A stretch of 64,000 nt of DNA, taken from NCBI RefSeq assembly GCF_000222305.1, contig NC_015921.1:558001-622000 (forward strand), written 5' to 3'. A program made the position numbers and the translations under genes. Of the stretch, positions 7,783 to 16,699 are shown in pieces (within the stretch, counting starts at the first letter, position 1; each line of letters starts with the position of its first letter). A model generated the notes under the pieces. That model was not told where the DNA came from, ran no database searches, and saw only the letters and a program-made list of their open reading frames with translations. This stretch comes from Borreliella bissettiae DN127 (GTDB taxonomy: Bacteria; Spirochaetota; Spirochaetia; Borreliales; Borreliaceae).

Positions 7783-8644
7783 TGTTAAGGTTTATTACCC
7801 TGAAAGTTTTAATATACTATCTAATTTATTTAACAAAAATTTAAATAATTATATCATTTATAATGAGCTAGATTTTAAAAAAAATCCCAGTTTGTTTAAC
7901 AGAGAAACGCCGGTTGATAATTTTTTTATTGTTGGTAATTTTGAAAAATTTAATAAGGTGTCTTTAAGGGGTAATTTTCTTGAGATGGGGCCGTGTGTTA
8001 CTTACAATGAGATACTTCAGATTGGTAAGAAAAATATTCCAAGTTTGTTTTATGAATTTATTTCAAAATTTAATGATAAAATATATTTAAATAGCATTAA
8101 CCTTGCAAATGGGTTTTATTATAAAAACACCGTTTTTGATATTTATCCTTTACTGTTAAGCCTTGATGCCCAAATTGAGTTTAAAAATATTTTAACCAAA
8201 AAAACTTATGTTTTTAGTGCTTATAATTTAAATAGAGCTGAGTATATTGCAAATCGAAACACTGTTCTTGTTACTAAATTTAAATTTCCAATGATGAATT
8301 TATGGAACAGAAGTTTTTATCATAAAATATTTTTCAATACCTTATCTTTTGATATTTTAGAAGAAGCGAATATTATTTTTATATGCATTCTTTTAAACAT
8401 AAAAAGAGACATTATAAATGATTTTTTGTTAAAAATATTTTATGATGACAAGGTGATAGTCATAAAGGATTTTCAGGTTTTGCTTTTAAACAAATCTTTG
8501 CCGCTTTCATTTTCTGAGATAGAAAATTCTCTTAAAATGTTGGATAAAAATATAAGAGATTTTAAAAATTTTAATATAGGAGAAAGAAATTTAAAACTAA
8601 TAAAGAATTTTTATTTAGACATATTAATGAGTTTCAATTTTTAA
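7775..8644 (+). CDS. Diverged FAD-subunit-like protein of the molybdenum hydroxylase family
   Basis: A 289-residue protein resembling the medium (flavin) subunit of xanthine/CO dehydrogenases. It begins VYYPESFNILSNLF (family: Y.RP.S..EA..LL), then FLEMGPCVTYNEIL (family: I.IGA..T...L), then SINLANGFYYKNTVFDIYPL and LLSLDAQIEF (family: TIGGN.ANG.P..D..PALLAL.A.V.), and LVTKFKFP (family: L....IP.P). The two glycine-rich flavin loops are eroded (the AGGT/S.L motif is replaced by IIYNELDF; TIGGNIANG becomes NSINLANGF), so FAD binding is doubtful. The start ATG overlaps the preceding gene by 8 bases. It is the last gene of the three-gene unit; 136 bases with promoter-like TATAAT boxes separate it from ptsH. 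Confidence 0.8.
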   Translation: MANVKVYYPESFNILSNLFNKNLNNYIIYNELDFKKNPSLFNRETPVDNFFIVGNFEKFNKVSLRGNFLEMGPCVTYNEILQIGKKNIPSLFYEFISKFNDKIYLNSINLANGFYYKNTVFDIYPLLLSLDAQIEFKNILTKKTYVFSAYNLNRAEYIANRNTVLVTKFKFPMMNLWNRSFYHKIFFNTLSFDILEEANIIFICILLNIKRDIINDFLLKIFYDDKVIVIKDFQVLLLNKSLPLSFSEIENSLKMLDKNIRDFKNFNIGERNLKLIKNFYLDILMSFNF

Positions 8645-8780
8645 TTATTTGAATAAGTTTAATTACTATCTTTAGTATGCTATATTTCTTATATAAAGGG
8701 AATATATAATTTATTTTTATGTATTATAATGTAAAAAGTTAATCAAAAAATAATATTCATAATGAGGGGTTTCTGTACTT

Positions 8781-9041
8781 ATGGTAAAAAAAGAAGCAAT
8801 TATTAAGGCTGTAAACGGTTTACATGTTAGGCCTGCATCAACTTTTGTAAAAAAAGCTAAAGAATATTCTAGTGAGATAACAATAGAATCTGATGGAAAA
8901 TCTGTTAGCGGAAAAAGTTTGTTCAGACTTCAAACTTTAGAATTATCAGCAGGTAAAAGGCTTTTGATATGTGCTGAGGGTGAGGATGAGGAGATCGCTG
9001 CTTCAGAGCTTGCAGAGCTTATCGAATCTTTTAAGGAATGA
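8781..9041 (+). CDS. ptsH: Phosphocarrier protein HPr
   Basis: An 86-residue HPr. It carries phosphate from enzyme I to the sugar-specific IIA domains of the PTS. H15 in NGLHVRPAS is the phosphorylated histidine, with the conserved Arg17. S46 in SGKSLFRLQTL matches the regulatory serine region. Length is standard. The gene heads ptsH-ptsI-crr with gaps of 20 and 2 bases. Upstream, TATAAT occurs at 8705-8710 and 8725-8730, without convincing -35 boxes. GAGGGG lies 11 bases before the ATG, a rather long spacing. Confidence 0.96.
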   Translation: MVKKEAIIKAVNGLHVRPASTFVKKAKEYSSEITIESDGKSVSGKSLFRLQTLELSAGKRLLICAEGEDEEIAASELAELIESFKE

Positions 9042-9061
9042 ATTTTAGAAGGATTTAATTT

Positions 9062-10783
9062 ATGACTTTATCGGGCAAAAGAATATCCAAGGGGATAGGC
9101 ATTGGAGAAGTTCTTTGTATTAGGAAAAATTTTGATAAAATTATAAGCAGAGAAAAAATAGACTTTTCTCAAGTTGATATCGAGATATCAAAATTCAATA
9201 AAGCGAAGTCAAAAGCAATTGAAGCTCTTAAGGATCTTGAGAGAAAAGCTATGCTTCAATTTGGAGATGATAAAAAAGGTATTTTTGAAGGTCAAGTGTT
9301 GATCGTTGAAGACGATGAGCTTTCCGAACTTGTTATTGAGCTTATTACAAAGGAAAATTATAGCGCCGCTTATTCTATTTATTTAGCGTTTGAAAATTTA
9401 GTTAAAAGCGTAGAAGACTATAAAGATCCTTATTTAAAAGAAAGAGCGTCTGATTATAAGGACATTAGAAATAGATTGGTTTCTATAATTTTGGGCCAAG
9501 TAACCGATTTTTCTGAGATTAATAAAGATATTATTCTTGTTACCGAGGAATTAACCCCATCTGATACTATGCAATTTGACTTAAATTATGTTAAAGGGTT
9601 TTTAACTGCGGTTGGAGGAGAAACTTCTCATGCTGCCATTTTAGCAAGAACAATGGGGCTTCCAGCGCTTGTTATGACTTTGTTAGATATTGATGAGTTA
9701 AAGGATGGTGATAAAATAGTAATTGATGCAATATCTTCTATTGTTATTAAAAATCCTTCTACTGTTGAGCTTGATCTTTATGAGGGTAAGATTTTGCGTC
9801 AAGTAGAGATGGAAAAAGAGCTTTTTTCTTTAAAAGATAAAGGTGCTGAGACAAAAGATGGCGTAAAGGTGTTTTTAAAGGCAAATATTGGAACACCCGT
9901 TGATATTACTTATGTTAATAAATATGGTGTTGAAGGAATAGGTCTTTTTAGAACAGAATTCTTATATATGAAATCTTTACAACCTCCAACAGAAGATGAG
10001 CAGTTTGAAACTTATAAAAGAGTTATAGAAACAATGGAAAAAAAAGGGGTTGTTACGATTCGTACCCTTGATGTTGGTGGGGATAAAGAAATTCCCTATC
10101 TTAATTTTAAGAAAGAGGAAAATCCATTTTTAGGATTTAGGGCGCTTAGGATGTACAAGGAATATGAAGAATTGATCCAGGCGCAGTTTAATGCTATTTT
10201 TAGGGCCAGCCATTATGGGAAGATAAGGGTAATGGTGCCTATGCTTACCAGATATGAAGAGATTGAAACAATAGAATATTTTGTGAATAATGCAAAAATT
10301 AACTTAAAGTCCAGAGGCTTGCCTTTTGATGAAAATTTGGAAGTGGGTTGCATGATAGAAGTTCCTTCTGCAGCTTTAATTTCTTCTAAACTTGCCAATA
10401 AATTGAAATTTTTTAGTATAGGGACTAACGATTTAACCCAATATGTTTTAGCTGTTGATCGTGGTAATCAAAAAATATCAAATTTATATGATAAGTATAA
10501 TCCTGCTGTGTTGAAATTAATCAAAAAGGTTCTTGATGATGGTGTTAGTTCTGGAATTGATGTGTCTGTTTGTGGTGAGCTTGGAGGAGATGATGCTGGA
10601 GCGCTGCTTCTTGTAGGCCTTGGATTTAGGTCTTTGAGTATGATTCCTGGTGCTACACTTAGAATTAAATATTTGCTTAAAAAGTACACAATAATGGAAT
10701 TAGAAGAATTGGCAAATAAGGTTTTAAATAGTGATTCCGAGCGAGAAACTTTAAGTTATTTTGATAAATTTATAGGAGATTAG
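9062..10783 (+). CDS. ptsI: PTS enzyme I (phosphoenolpyruvate-protein phosphotransferase)
   Basis: A 573-residue cytoplasmic enzyme that takes phosphate from PEP and passes it to HPr. The N-terminal HPr-binding and phosphohistidine domains end with the active-site histidine H190 in GGETSHAAILART. The C-terminal PEP-binding barrel shows GIGLFRTEFLYM, the DVGGDKEIPYL loop, GTNDLTQY and the catalytic cysteine in VSVCGELGGD. Length is normal for the family. AAGGA precedes the ATG by eight bases. It is the second gene of ptsH-ptsI-crr and needs the HPr made by the gene 20 bases upstream. Confidence 0.97.
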   Translation: MTLSGKRISKGIGIGEVLCIRKNFDKIISREKIDFSQVDIEISKFNKAKSKAIEALKDLERKAMLQFGDDKKGIFEGQVLIVEDDELSELVIELITKENYSAAYSIYLAFENLVKSVEDYKDPYLKERASDYKDIRNRLVSIILGQVTDFSEINKDIILVTEELTPSDTMQFDLNYVKGFLTAVGGETSHAAILARTMGLPALVMTLLDIDELKDGDKIVIDAISSIVIKNPSTVELDLYEGKILRQVEMEKELFSLKDKGAETKDGVKVFLKANIGTPVDITYVNKYGVEGIGLFRTEFLYMKSLQPPTEDEQFETYKRVIETMEKKGVVTIRTLDVGGDKEIPYLNFKKEENPFLGFRALRMYKEYEELIQAQFNAIFRASHYGKIRVMVPMLTRYEEIETIEYFVNNAKINLKSRGLPFDENLEVGCMIEVPSAALISSKLANKLKFFSIGTNDLTQYVLAVDRGNQKISNLYDKYNPAVLKLIKKVLDDGVSSGIDVSVCGELGGDDAGALLLVGLGFRSLSMIPGATLRIKYLLKKYTIMELEELANKVLNSDSERETLSYFDKFIGD

Positions 10784-10785
10784 TT

Positions 10786-11355
10786 ATGGGGTTTTTAGAT
10801 TTTTTTAAAAAAACCGCTACATTGGATTTGATTGCTCCGATTAGTGGAAAAGTTATGTCAATTGATAAGGTTCCCGATGAAGCTTTTGCTGAAAAAATAG
10901 TTGGTGATGGAATTGCAATTCTTCCAACGAGTAATGAGTTGTTAGCGCCTTGTGATGGGAAAATAGGTAAAATTTTTAAAACCAATCATGCCTTTAGTCT
11001 TGAAACTAAAGAGGGCGTTGAAATTTTTGTCCATTTTGGAATTAATACTCTTAATTTAAATGGCAAGGGTTTTACAAGAGTTGCTGAAGAAGGCACCAAT
11101 GTTAAACAGGGTGAGGTTATTATTAGGCTTGATCTTGAATATTTGAAAGAACATTCAGAATCCGTTATTACTCCAGTTGTTATTGCAAATTCTGATGAAG
11201 TTTCAAGCATAGAATATTCTTTTGGAAGGCTTGAAAATGGTTCTGAATATATTTTGTTATCCTCAACGGCTTTGACAGAAGAGATTAGGCATAAAATATC
11301 TCAAGCAAAGCCTGTTGCAGCGGGCAAAGATTTGGTGTTGCGAGTTAAAAAGTAA
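10786..11355 (+). CDS. crr: PTS glucose-type IIA component
   Basis: A 189-residue stand-alone EIIA-Glc protein. It accepts phosphate from HPr and passes it to membrane IIBC permeases, which are encoded elsewhere. The active histidine is H83 in EIFVHFGINT, paired with H68 in TNHAF. It opens as E. coli Crr does (GFLDFFKK) and ends with DLVLRVKK, but is about 20 residues longer because of extra sequence around residues 140-165 (SIEYSFGRLENGSEYILLSS), just before the last strand. SD AGGAG lies inside the end of ptsI. A strong hairpin follows at once. In Borrelia it should serve glucose- and chitobiose-type permeases. Confidence 0.95.
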   Translation: MGFLDFFKKTATLDLIAPISGKVMSIDKVPDEAFAEKIVGDGIAILPTSNELLAPCDGKIGKIFKTNHAFSLETKEGVEIFVHFGINTLNLNGKGFTRVAEEGTNVKQGEVIIRLDLEYLKEHSESVITPVVIANSDEVSSIEYSFGRLENGSEYILLSSTALTEEIRHKISQAKPVAAGKDLVLRVKK

Positions 11356-11384
11356 AAAGAGAGAGTTTTTAGCTCTCTCTTTTT
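11354..11384. terminator. Bidirectional hairpin terminator between crr and htpG
   Basis: A perfect 12-base stem: AAAAAGAGAGAG at 11354-11365 pairs with CTCTCTCTTTTT at 11373-11384 around a 7-base loop. The A-run on one side and the T-run on the other let it work in both directions. It begins at the crr stop codon and ends 8 bases before the htpG stop, exactly between two convergent genes. Confidence 0.85.
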
Positions 11385-11392
11385 ACTTTTAA

Positions 11393-13243
11393 TTATAAGA
11401 AATCTTTTTCTATAAATTCGTTTATTATATTTATAAATTTTCCTGGATTTTTGCTAGGCATTCCTGAAGTTAGTATTGCTTCCTCAAAAAGGAGAATGCT
11501 TATTTTTTCTAATTTATCAGGCTCTAAATTTTTTAAATTTTGGACTATTTTATTATTGGGGTTTAATTCAAGTATTGGTTTAATTTCTTTTACTTCTTGT
11601 CCCATTGACAGCATGATTTTTTGCATTTGGTAAGTTGGATCGTTGCTATCAATTATTATTGCTGAAGGTTCTTTTATTAATGTTGCTGATAGGTTGACTT
11701 CTTTTATATGATCCTTAAGGATTTCTTTTACTTTTGTAAGGGTATCTTTGAATTCTTCTTCAATTTTTTTGAAATTTTCATCTTTTAATTCATTGCCGGT
11801 TTCGTTTTTATTTATTGCTTTTAGCTTTAATCCTTCGTATTCTGGAATTAGATTTAATATAGCTTCATCAAGTTCATCATCCATGATTAGGATTTCAAAT
11901 CCTTTTTCTTTATAGGCAGCTACTATTGGGTTTTCTTTTAATATATTTTCTTTGCCGCCTGTTATGTAGTAAATGCTTTTTTGGCTCTCATTCATTCTTT
12001 CCTTATATTCTTTAAAAGATACAAACCCATCTACACTTGAAGATTTAAATCTTATTAATGAGATAAGCTTTTCTCTGTTTTCAAAGTCAGAATAAACACC
12101 TTCTTTAATGCATCTTCCAAATTCTTTAGAAAACTCAGAATATTTTTCAGGATTTTTTTTGCTTAGCTTTTCAAGCTCGCTTAGTATTTTTTTTACAGAA
12201 GATGATTTTATTTTAGACAAAATTTTATTTTGCTGTAAAATTTCTCTACTTACATTGAGCGGCAAATCTTGGCAATCTATAATTCCTTTTATAAATCTTA
12301 GATAGTTTGGAAGCAAGCTGCCTTCAGAATCTGTAATAAAGATTCTATTTATAAATAGCTTTACCCCAGGTTTAGTGTTTGGGTAATATAAATCATAAGG
12401 AGCCTTACTTGGGACGTAAAATAAACTAGTATACTCTAAATTTCCTTCGGCTTTTGTATGAATATGCATCAATGGATTTTCATGATCAAAGGTTGTATTT
12501 TTATAAAATTCATTATATTCTTCTACCTTAATTTCGCTTTTATTTTTTGTCCAAAGAGCGGTAGTTTCATTTAATTTTTCTTCTTTTTCTTCTACTTCCT
12601 CTTGTTTTCCGTCCTTCATTATAGGTTCGCTGTATTTAATATAAATCGGATAATTTATGTGATTTGAATATTTTTTGATAATTTCTTGAATTTTCCATTT
12701 ATTGGCATACTCAAGACCTTCTTTATTAAGATAAAGCTTTATTTCTGTGCCCGACTCTTCTTTTTTTGTTTTTTCTATTTCATATCCTGTTTTACCGTCG
12801 CTAGACCAAATATAAGCATCGCTTTCTAGTGTTTTTTTTGATGTAACTTCTACTTTTTCTGATACTATAAATGCGCTGTAAAATCCAACCCCAAACTGGC
12901 CAATTAGGCTTGCAGATTTTTTTTCATCTTGTTTTAAATTATTAATAAATTCTTTAGTTCCTGATTTTGCAATTACGCCAAGATGATTAGTTAAATCTTG
13001 TTCATCCATTCCGATTCCATTATCTTTAATTAGGATGCTTTTATCATCAAATGATATTTCTATTTTTGGTTCTAGGGCAATGTTTTTGAATTTTTCGTTT
13101 GTCAAGCTTAAAAACTTGAGCTTATCAATTGCGTCAGACGCATTTGATATCAATTCTCTTAAGAATATTTCTTTATGTGAGTAAAGAGAGTGGATGATTA
13201 AATAAAGCAAATCATTTACTTCTGTATCAAATTGTTTTTTCAT
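11393..13243 (-). CDS. htpG: Chaperone HtpG (bacterial Hsp90)
   Basis: A 616-residue ATP-dependent dimeric chaperone. The N-terminal GHKL ATPase domain shows FLRELISNASDAIDKL, the DNGIGM loop and GQFGVGFYSAF; the middle domain has the catalytic loop region GIIDCQDLPLNVSREILQQ. The C-terminal dimerisation domain follows. The open frame extends 34 codons further upstream, but that extension (hydrophobic and lysine-rich) does not belong to the family. AAGGA precedes the ATG at 13243 and the protein then starts MKKQFDTEVNDLL, as expected. It is convergent with crr and divergent from gnd. Confidence 0.96.
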   Translation of the reverse strand: MKKQFDTEVNDLLYLIIHSLYSHKEIFLRELISNASDAIDKLKFLSLTNEKFKNIALEPKIEISFDDKSILIKDNGIGMDEQDLTNHLGVIAKSGTKEFINNLKQDEKKSASLIGQFGVGFYSAFIVSEKVEVTSKKTLESDAYIWSSDGKTGYEIEKTKKEESGTEIKLYLNKEGLEYANKWKIQEIIKKYSNHINYPIYIKYSEPIMKDGKQEEVEEKEEKLNETTALWTKNKSEIKVEEYNEFYKNTTFDHENPLMHIHTKAEGNLEYTSLFYVPSKAPYDLYYPNTKPGVKLFINRIFITDSEGSLLPNYLRFIKGIIDCQDLPLNVSREILQQNKILSKIKSSSVKKILSELEKLSKKNPEKYSEFSKEFGRCIKEGVYSDFENREKLISLIRFKSSSVDGFVSFKEYKERMNESQKSIYYITGGKENILKENPIVAAYKEKGFEILIMDDELDEAILNLIPEYEGLKLKAINKNETGNELKDENFKKIEEEFKDTLTKVKEILKDHIKEVNLSATLIKEPSAIIIDSNDPTYQMQKIMLSMGQEVKEIKPILELNPNNKIVQNLKNLEPDKLEKISILLFEEAILTSGMPSKNPGKFINIINEFIEKDFL

Positions 13244-13355
13244 GTAGCTTTTCCTTTTTAATTTAATCTTTACTTTTTTTATGATATAACATAATCTAAA
13301 AATAATAAATAAAGCAATTTGTTTAAAATAGAAAATTAGAATCAAGGAGAATGCA

Positions 13356-14750
13356 ATGGATGTAGGAATTTATGGACTTGGTGTTATGGGTGGCAATTTA
13401 GCTCTAAATATTGCTGATAACGGTTTTAATGTTTCTGTTTACAATAGAGATAGTGAAAAAACTGAAATTTTTGTTAAACAAAATTCTCATAAAAAGATAA
13501 ATGGCTTTAAAGATATTGAATCTTTTATTAAAAGCTTGAAAACCCCAAAAAAAATCATTTTAATGGTTACAAGTTCTGCTGTAGAAAAGGTTATTGAGCA
13601 AATTTTGCCTTTTATGAATAAATCAGACATAATTATTGATGGTGGAAATTCTCATTATAAGAGCACAATGAGATTAGAAAAAGAATTGTTTGCCAAAGAC
13701 ATTTATTTTGTAGGCCTTGGAATTTCTGGAGGGGAGAGAGGAGCAAGATTTGGTCCTGCGCTAATGTATGGAGGAAGTAAATCAGCTTATGAAATTCTTG
13801 AGCCCATGTTAAATAAAATTGCAGCTAAAACCAAAAACAATGATATTTGTTCGACTTATATTGGAGAGAATGGCTCTGGGCACTATGTTAAAATGATACA
13901 TAATGGCGTGGAATACGCTGATATGCAGCTTATTAGCGAAGTTTATTTTTTCATGAAAAAAGCTTTCAATTTAGATAATTTGAAAATTTCTGAAGTTTTT
14001 GAAAAATGGAATGAAGGCGATCTTTCGGGGTATTTACTAGAAATAACTTCTAAGATTCTTAGGTATAAAGAAAATAATGAATATTTAGTTGATAAGATTT
14101 TAGATATTGCAAATCAAAAAGGCACCGGTGTTTGGACATCTATTGATGCTCTTGAATCTGGTATGCCTGTAAATTTAATTCTTGAATCTGTTTTTTCAAG
14201 ATTTATGTCGGGTTTAAAACACGAAAGGATTATTGCTAGCGATTTGCTTAAGATGGATACTGCTTCTTTTGAATTTGAGCTTAGTGATTGGATTTTAGAT
14301 CTTTATTATGCTCTTTTAGTTTCAAAAATAGTAGCCTATGCTCAGGGTTTTATGATGCTTAAAACTGCGTCTTTGAATTATGGTTGGGATTTGAATTTAG
14401 GTAAAATTTCTTTGGTTTGGAGAGAAGGCTGTATTATTCGTAGCAGTTTTTTAGATAAAATTAAATTAGCTTATGATAAAAATCCGCATCTTATTAATTT
14501 GCTTTTTGATGATTATTTTTTAGATTTGCTAAAAAATAATCACAAGTCCTTAAGAAGGATAATTTCAAAGGCTAGTGAAATTGGGATTCCTTTGCCGGCA
14601 TTTTATGCCAGTCTTTCGTTTTTAGATTCTTATTCCACTAATTACCTGCCTTCCAACCTAATTCAAGCACAAAGAGATTTTTTTGGTGCTCATTCTTTTG
14701 AAAGATTAGACTCAAAACGAGGTGAATTTTTTCATAGCGATTGGCAATAA
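13356..14750 (+). CDS. gnd: 6-phosphogluconate dehydrogenase, decarboxylating
   Basis: A 464-residue enzyme that oxidises 6-phosphogluconate to ribulose 5-phosphate with NADP+, giving NADPH and pentose for nucleotide synthesis. The N-terminal Rossmann fold shows GVYGLGVMGG-type glycines (here IYGLGVMGGNLALNIADNGF) and NRD. Substrate and catalytic motifs are visible: GISGGERGARFGP, GSGHYVKMIHNGVEY (catalytic lysine) and the KGTGVWTS loop. The C-terminal tail carries the RDFFGAHSFER substrate-binding segment. Length is standard. SD AAGGAG is six bases before the ATG. It is divergent from htpG. Confidence 0.97.
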   Translation: MDVGIYGLGVMGGNLALNIADNGFNVSVYNRDSEKTEIFVKQNSHKKINGFKDIESFIKSLKTPKKIILMVTSSAVEKVIEQILPFMNKSDIIIDGGNSHYKSTMRLEKELFAKDIYFVGLGISGGERGARFGPALMYGGSKSAYEILEPMLNKIAAKTKNNDICSTYIGENGSGHYVKMIHNGVEYADMQLISEVYFFMKKAFNLDNLKISEVFEKWNEGDLSGYLLEITSKILRYKENNEYLVDKILDIANQKGTGVWTSIDALESGMPVNLILESVFSRFMSGLKHERIIASDLLKMDTASFEFELSDWILDLYYALLVSKIVAYAQGFMMLKTASLNYGWDLNLGKISLVWREGCIIRSSFLDKIKLAYDKNPHLINLLFDDYFLDLLKNNHKSLRRIISKASEIGIPLPAFYASLSFLDSYSTNYLPSNLIQAQRDFFGAHSFERLDSKRGEFFHSDWQ

Positions 14751-14774
14751 ATTAAATGAATTAGAACATTAGTA

Positions 14775-15317
14775 TTAAAAGATATAATATTTAGCAAAGA
14801 TTCCCCCGGCAAAGTTTGATTTTATGCCCGAGTAGGTTTTGTGTTGCGCAAGAGATCTTGTATTTGATATAAATTCTATTGAAGGTGCTATTTTCATACC
14901 TATTTCTAAATTTTCTGTAATGTCGTAAAAAATAATCAACGGAATTCTTATTCCAAATCCCAATTCTACATTTATTAATTTAGATGTGTGAGACGATATG
15001 CTTATGTTTCCCCCTATTCCAATTCCTAAATTTAAATTTTTTATCAAAGATATTGTAAAAATGAAATCAAGTGCTGCTATTGCTAATAAATTAAAATCAT
15101 AAAATTTTGATTCAAGTTTGGGACCTGATAGATTTATTCCATTGCTACCACCATAGCCTATTTCAAAATCAATGAAAGGAAATGACATTATTAAGTTAAT
15201 AATTGGATTTCCAATGCTTGCTCCAAAGCCAATTCCTCTATTTAAATATGAATCTTTTGCAAAACTATTTGTAGATATGTTTGCAATCATGATAAATAAT
15301 ATAAAGATTTTTTTCAC
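14775..15317 (-). CDS. Exported beta-barrel-like protein, first of three tandem paralogues
   Basis: A 180-residue protein with a signal peptide (MKKIFILFIMIANISTNSFA, cleavage likely after SFA). The mature part has alternating hydrophobic strands rich in Gly (IGFGASIGNP, LGIGIGGNIS, LGFGIRIPLI) and ends in Phe (AKYYIF), as outer-membrane barrel proteins do. It shares with the next two genes the repeated patterns F.IG.G and R.PL......(I/L)..IAP.. . The start is GTG 15317 with GGGAG six bases upstream. From memory this is BB0562, a hypothetical; the three may belong to the Borrelia family DUF3996, of which I am not sure. No function can be read from the sequence. Confidence 0.85.
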   Translation of the reverse strand: MKKIFILFIMIANISTNSFAKDSYLNRGIGFGASIGNPIINLIMSFPFIDFEIGYGGSNGINLSGPKLESKFYDFNLLAIAALDFIFTISLIKNLNLGIGIGGNISISSHTSKLINVELGFGIRIPLIIFYDITENLEIGMKIAPSIEFISNTRSLAQHKTYSGIKSNFAGGIFAKYYIF

Positions 15318-15489
15318 CGTTGTCTCCCAAATTTTGTCTTATTATTATATTTTATTTTTGAATTTTAAAACAATAAAAACAAGATCTTTTATCTTAAATC
15401 TTATGTTTAAGTTTTTGGGAGCGAGCGGTTTGATTTTTTAACAATTTTTCTTTTTAAAAAAGAATTGTATTATTTAAAGAATTTTATTA

Positions 15490-16014
15490 TTAAGTAAACC
15501 AGAATCTTAGTCCTAATCCTGCGAATACTTCCCATCTAAATCCAATGCCATTACTCCAAATGTTCATTCCAAGTCCTGGTGCTATTCGTAAAAATAGGTC
15601 GAATTTTTTTCTAGATACTGCAACATTTAAAGCCAAGGGCAATCTTGCTCCAATGCTCATTGGCCCTGAGCCTGACTTGCTGCCTCCAAATCTTGAAAAC
15701 CATATTGTTCCATATCCCCCTGCGCCAACTGAAAAATCCAAAATATTAGCGGCCCCTGGGAATGTATATATGTAGAAAATATAGTCCAGTGCTATAAACA
15801 ATGTTTTCCAGTCTGAAAATAAATTATTTACTCCGCTGTAAAGACCAATGTCAAGATCAAAGCTTCCTATATTAATCTGTAGAGCAATTGGCAATGGAAG
15901 TATAATTCCTGCTCCAAATTTACCCCTTGCAGAGTTTTTTGAATTAGCAAATCCTGATATTGGTGCCAATAAAAGTAAAATAATGATTGACATAATAATT
16001 ATTTTTGTTTTCAT
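15490..16014 (-). CDS. Exported beta-barrel-like protein, second tandem paralogue
   Basis: A 174-residue protein starting MKTKIIIMSIIILLLLAPIS, a clear signal peptide ending near GFA. I chose the ATG at 16014 over one nine codons upstream because GGAG lies 11 bases before it and the signal peptide then begins normally. Shared family marks are INIGSFDLDIGLYSG, LDFSVGAGGYG and IGARLPLALNVAV followed by FLRIAPGLG. It ends FAGLGLRFWFT, an aromatic barrel-like end. It is flanked by its paralogues on the same strand. From memory BB0563, function unknown. Confidence 0.85.
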   Translation of the reverse strand: MKTKIIIMSIIILLLLAPISGFANSKNSARGKFGAGIILPLPIALQINIGSFDLDIGLYSGVNNLFSDWKTLFIALDYIFYIYTFPGAANILDFSVGAGGYGTIWFSRFGGSKSGSGPMSIGARLPLALNVAVSRKKFDLFLRIAPGLGMNIWSNGIGFRWEVFAGLGLRFWFT

Positions 16015-16096
16015 TGCGTTATTGTCTCCTAAGTACAACATTCTAGTTTTTAAAAGAACTTTAGTTCAATAATTTTTTTTATCTAAAAAGTGAAAG

Positions 16097-16699
16097 CTAT
16101 ATTTTAAGAGAGCCTTTTATTCCAATAGAAAAGTTACCTTTTATTGGAAATATTAAATTTCCAGTAGGCATTTGGCCAATGAAAATTGATGGGGTTGTTT
16201 TTATTATAATTTCAAGAATGTCATAATAAGCCTCATATATTATTCCCAAGGGCAAGCCTACCCCGATTTTATAGGTAATCCCAGAAGAAACATTTGTTAG
16301 ATTTGAGTTTGCAATTTTGCCTATTTCAAAAAATAGGCCAGATCCCAAGAAAAAGATAAAATTTGAATTTTTAATTCTTGAATTTAAAAATATATAGTCA
16401 AAATATGTTTTAAATAGCAATGTTATTGGTGATTTTGGAAAAAATTCTGAGACACTCAATATTGTTACTCCTACTCCAATATCAAAGTTATTGATACTGA
16501 ATTCTATTGCAGTAGGGTAAGGCAAAATAAAGCCAAATTTTATTTTAGTTTTTGTTTTTAAACTTTCTATTTTTGGAATAGTTGCATTGTTTTGATCAGC
16601 TATGTTGTTTTTAGATTTTTCGTTTGTGAAAATATTCTCAACATTGAAAAATAGCGTAATAATTATTAATAATTTGATTAATTTGTTTTTACTTTGCAT
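16097..16699 (-). CDS. Exported beta-barrel-like protein, third tandem paralogue
   Basis: A 200-residue protein with a hydrophobic N-terminus (KLIKLLIIITLFFNVENIFT) that should act as signal peptide. The mature part repeats the pattern of the two following genes: FSINNFDIGVGVTIL, FFLGSGLFFEI, IGVGLPLGIIYEAYY and a TTPSIFIG in place of IAPS. It is the most diverged of the three and carries an extra polar linker (residues 25-50) after the signal peptide. No SD is seen before the ATG. Upstream it is divergent from the cheW2 operon. From memory BB0564, unknown function. Confidence 0.82.
   Translation of the reverse strand: MQSKNKLIKLLIIITLFFNVENIFTNEKSKNNIADQNNATIPKIESLKTKTKIKFGFILPYPTAIEFSINNFDIGVGVTILSVSEFFPKSPITLLFKTYFDYIFLNSRIKNSNFIFFLGSGLFFEIGKIANSNLTNVSSGITYKIGVGLPLGIIYEAYYDILEIIIKTTPSIFIGQMPTGNLIFPIKGNFSIGIKGSLKI

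Noticed and set aside
13244-13345. N-terminal extension of the htpG frame by 34 codons
   Set aside because: The extension is lysine-rich and hydrophobic, not Hsp90-like. A good AAGGA and a family-like N-terminus support ATG 13243.
15441-15468. Inverted repeat after the second exported paralogue as terminator
   Set aside because: The arms pair only with a three-base bulge and give 10 mostly A-T pairs; too weak to call.
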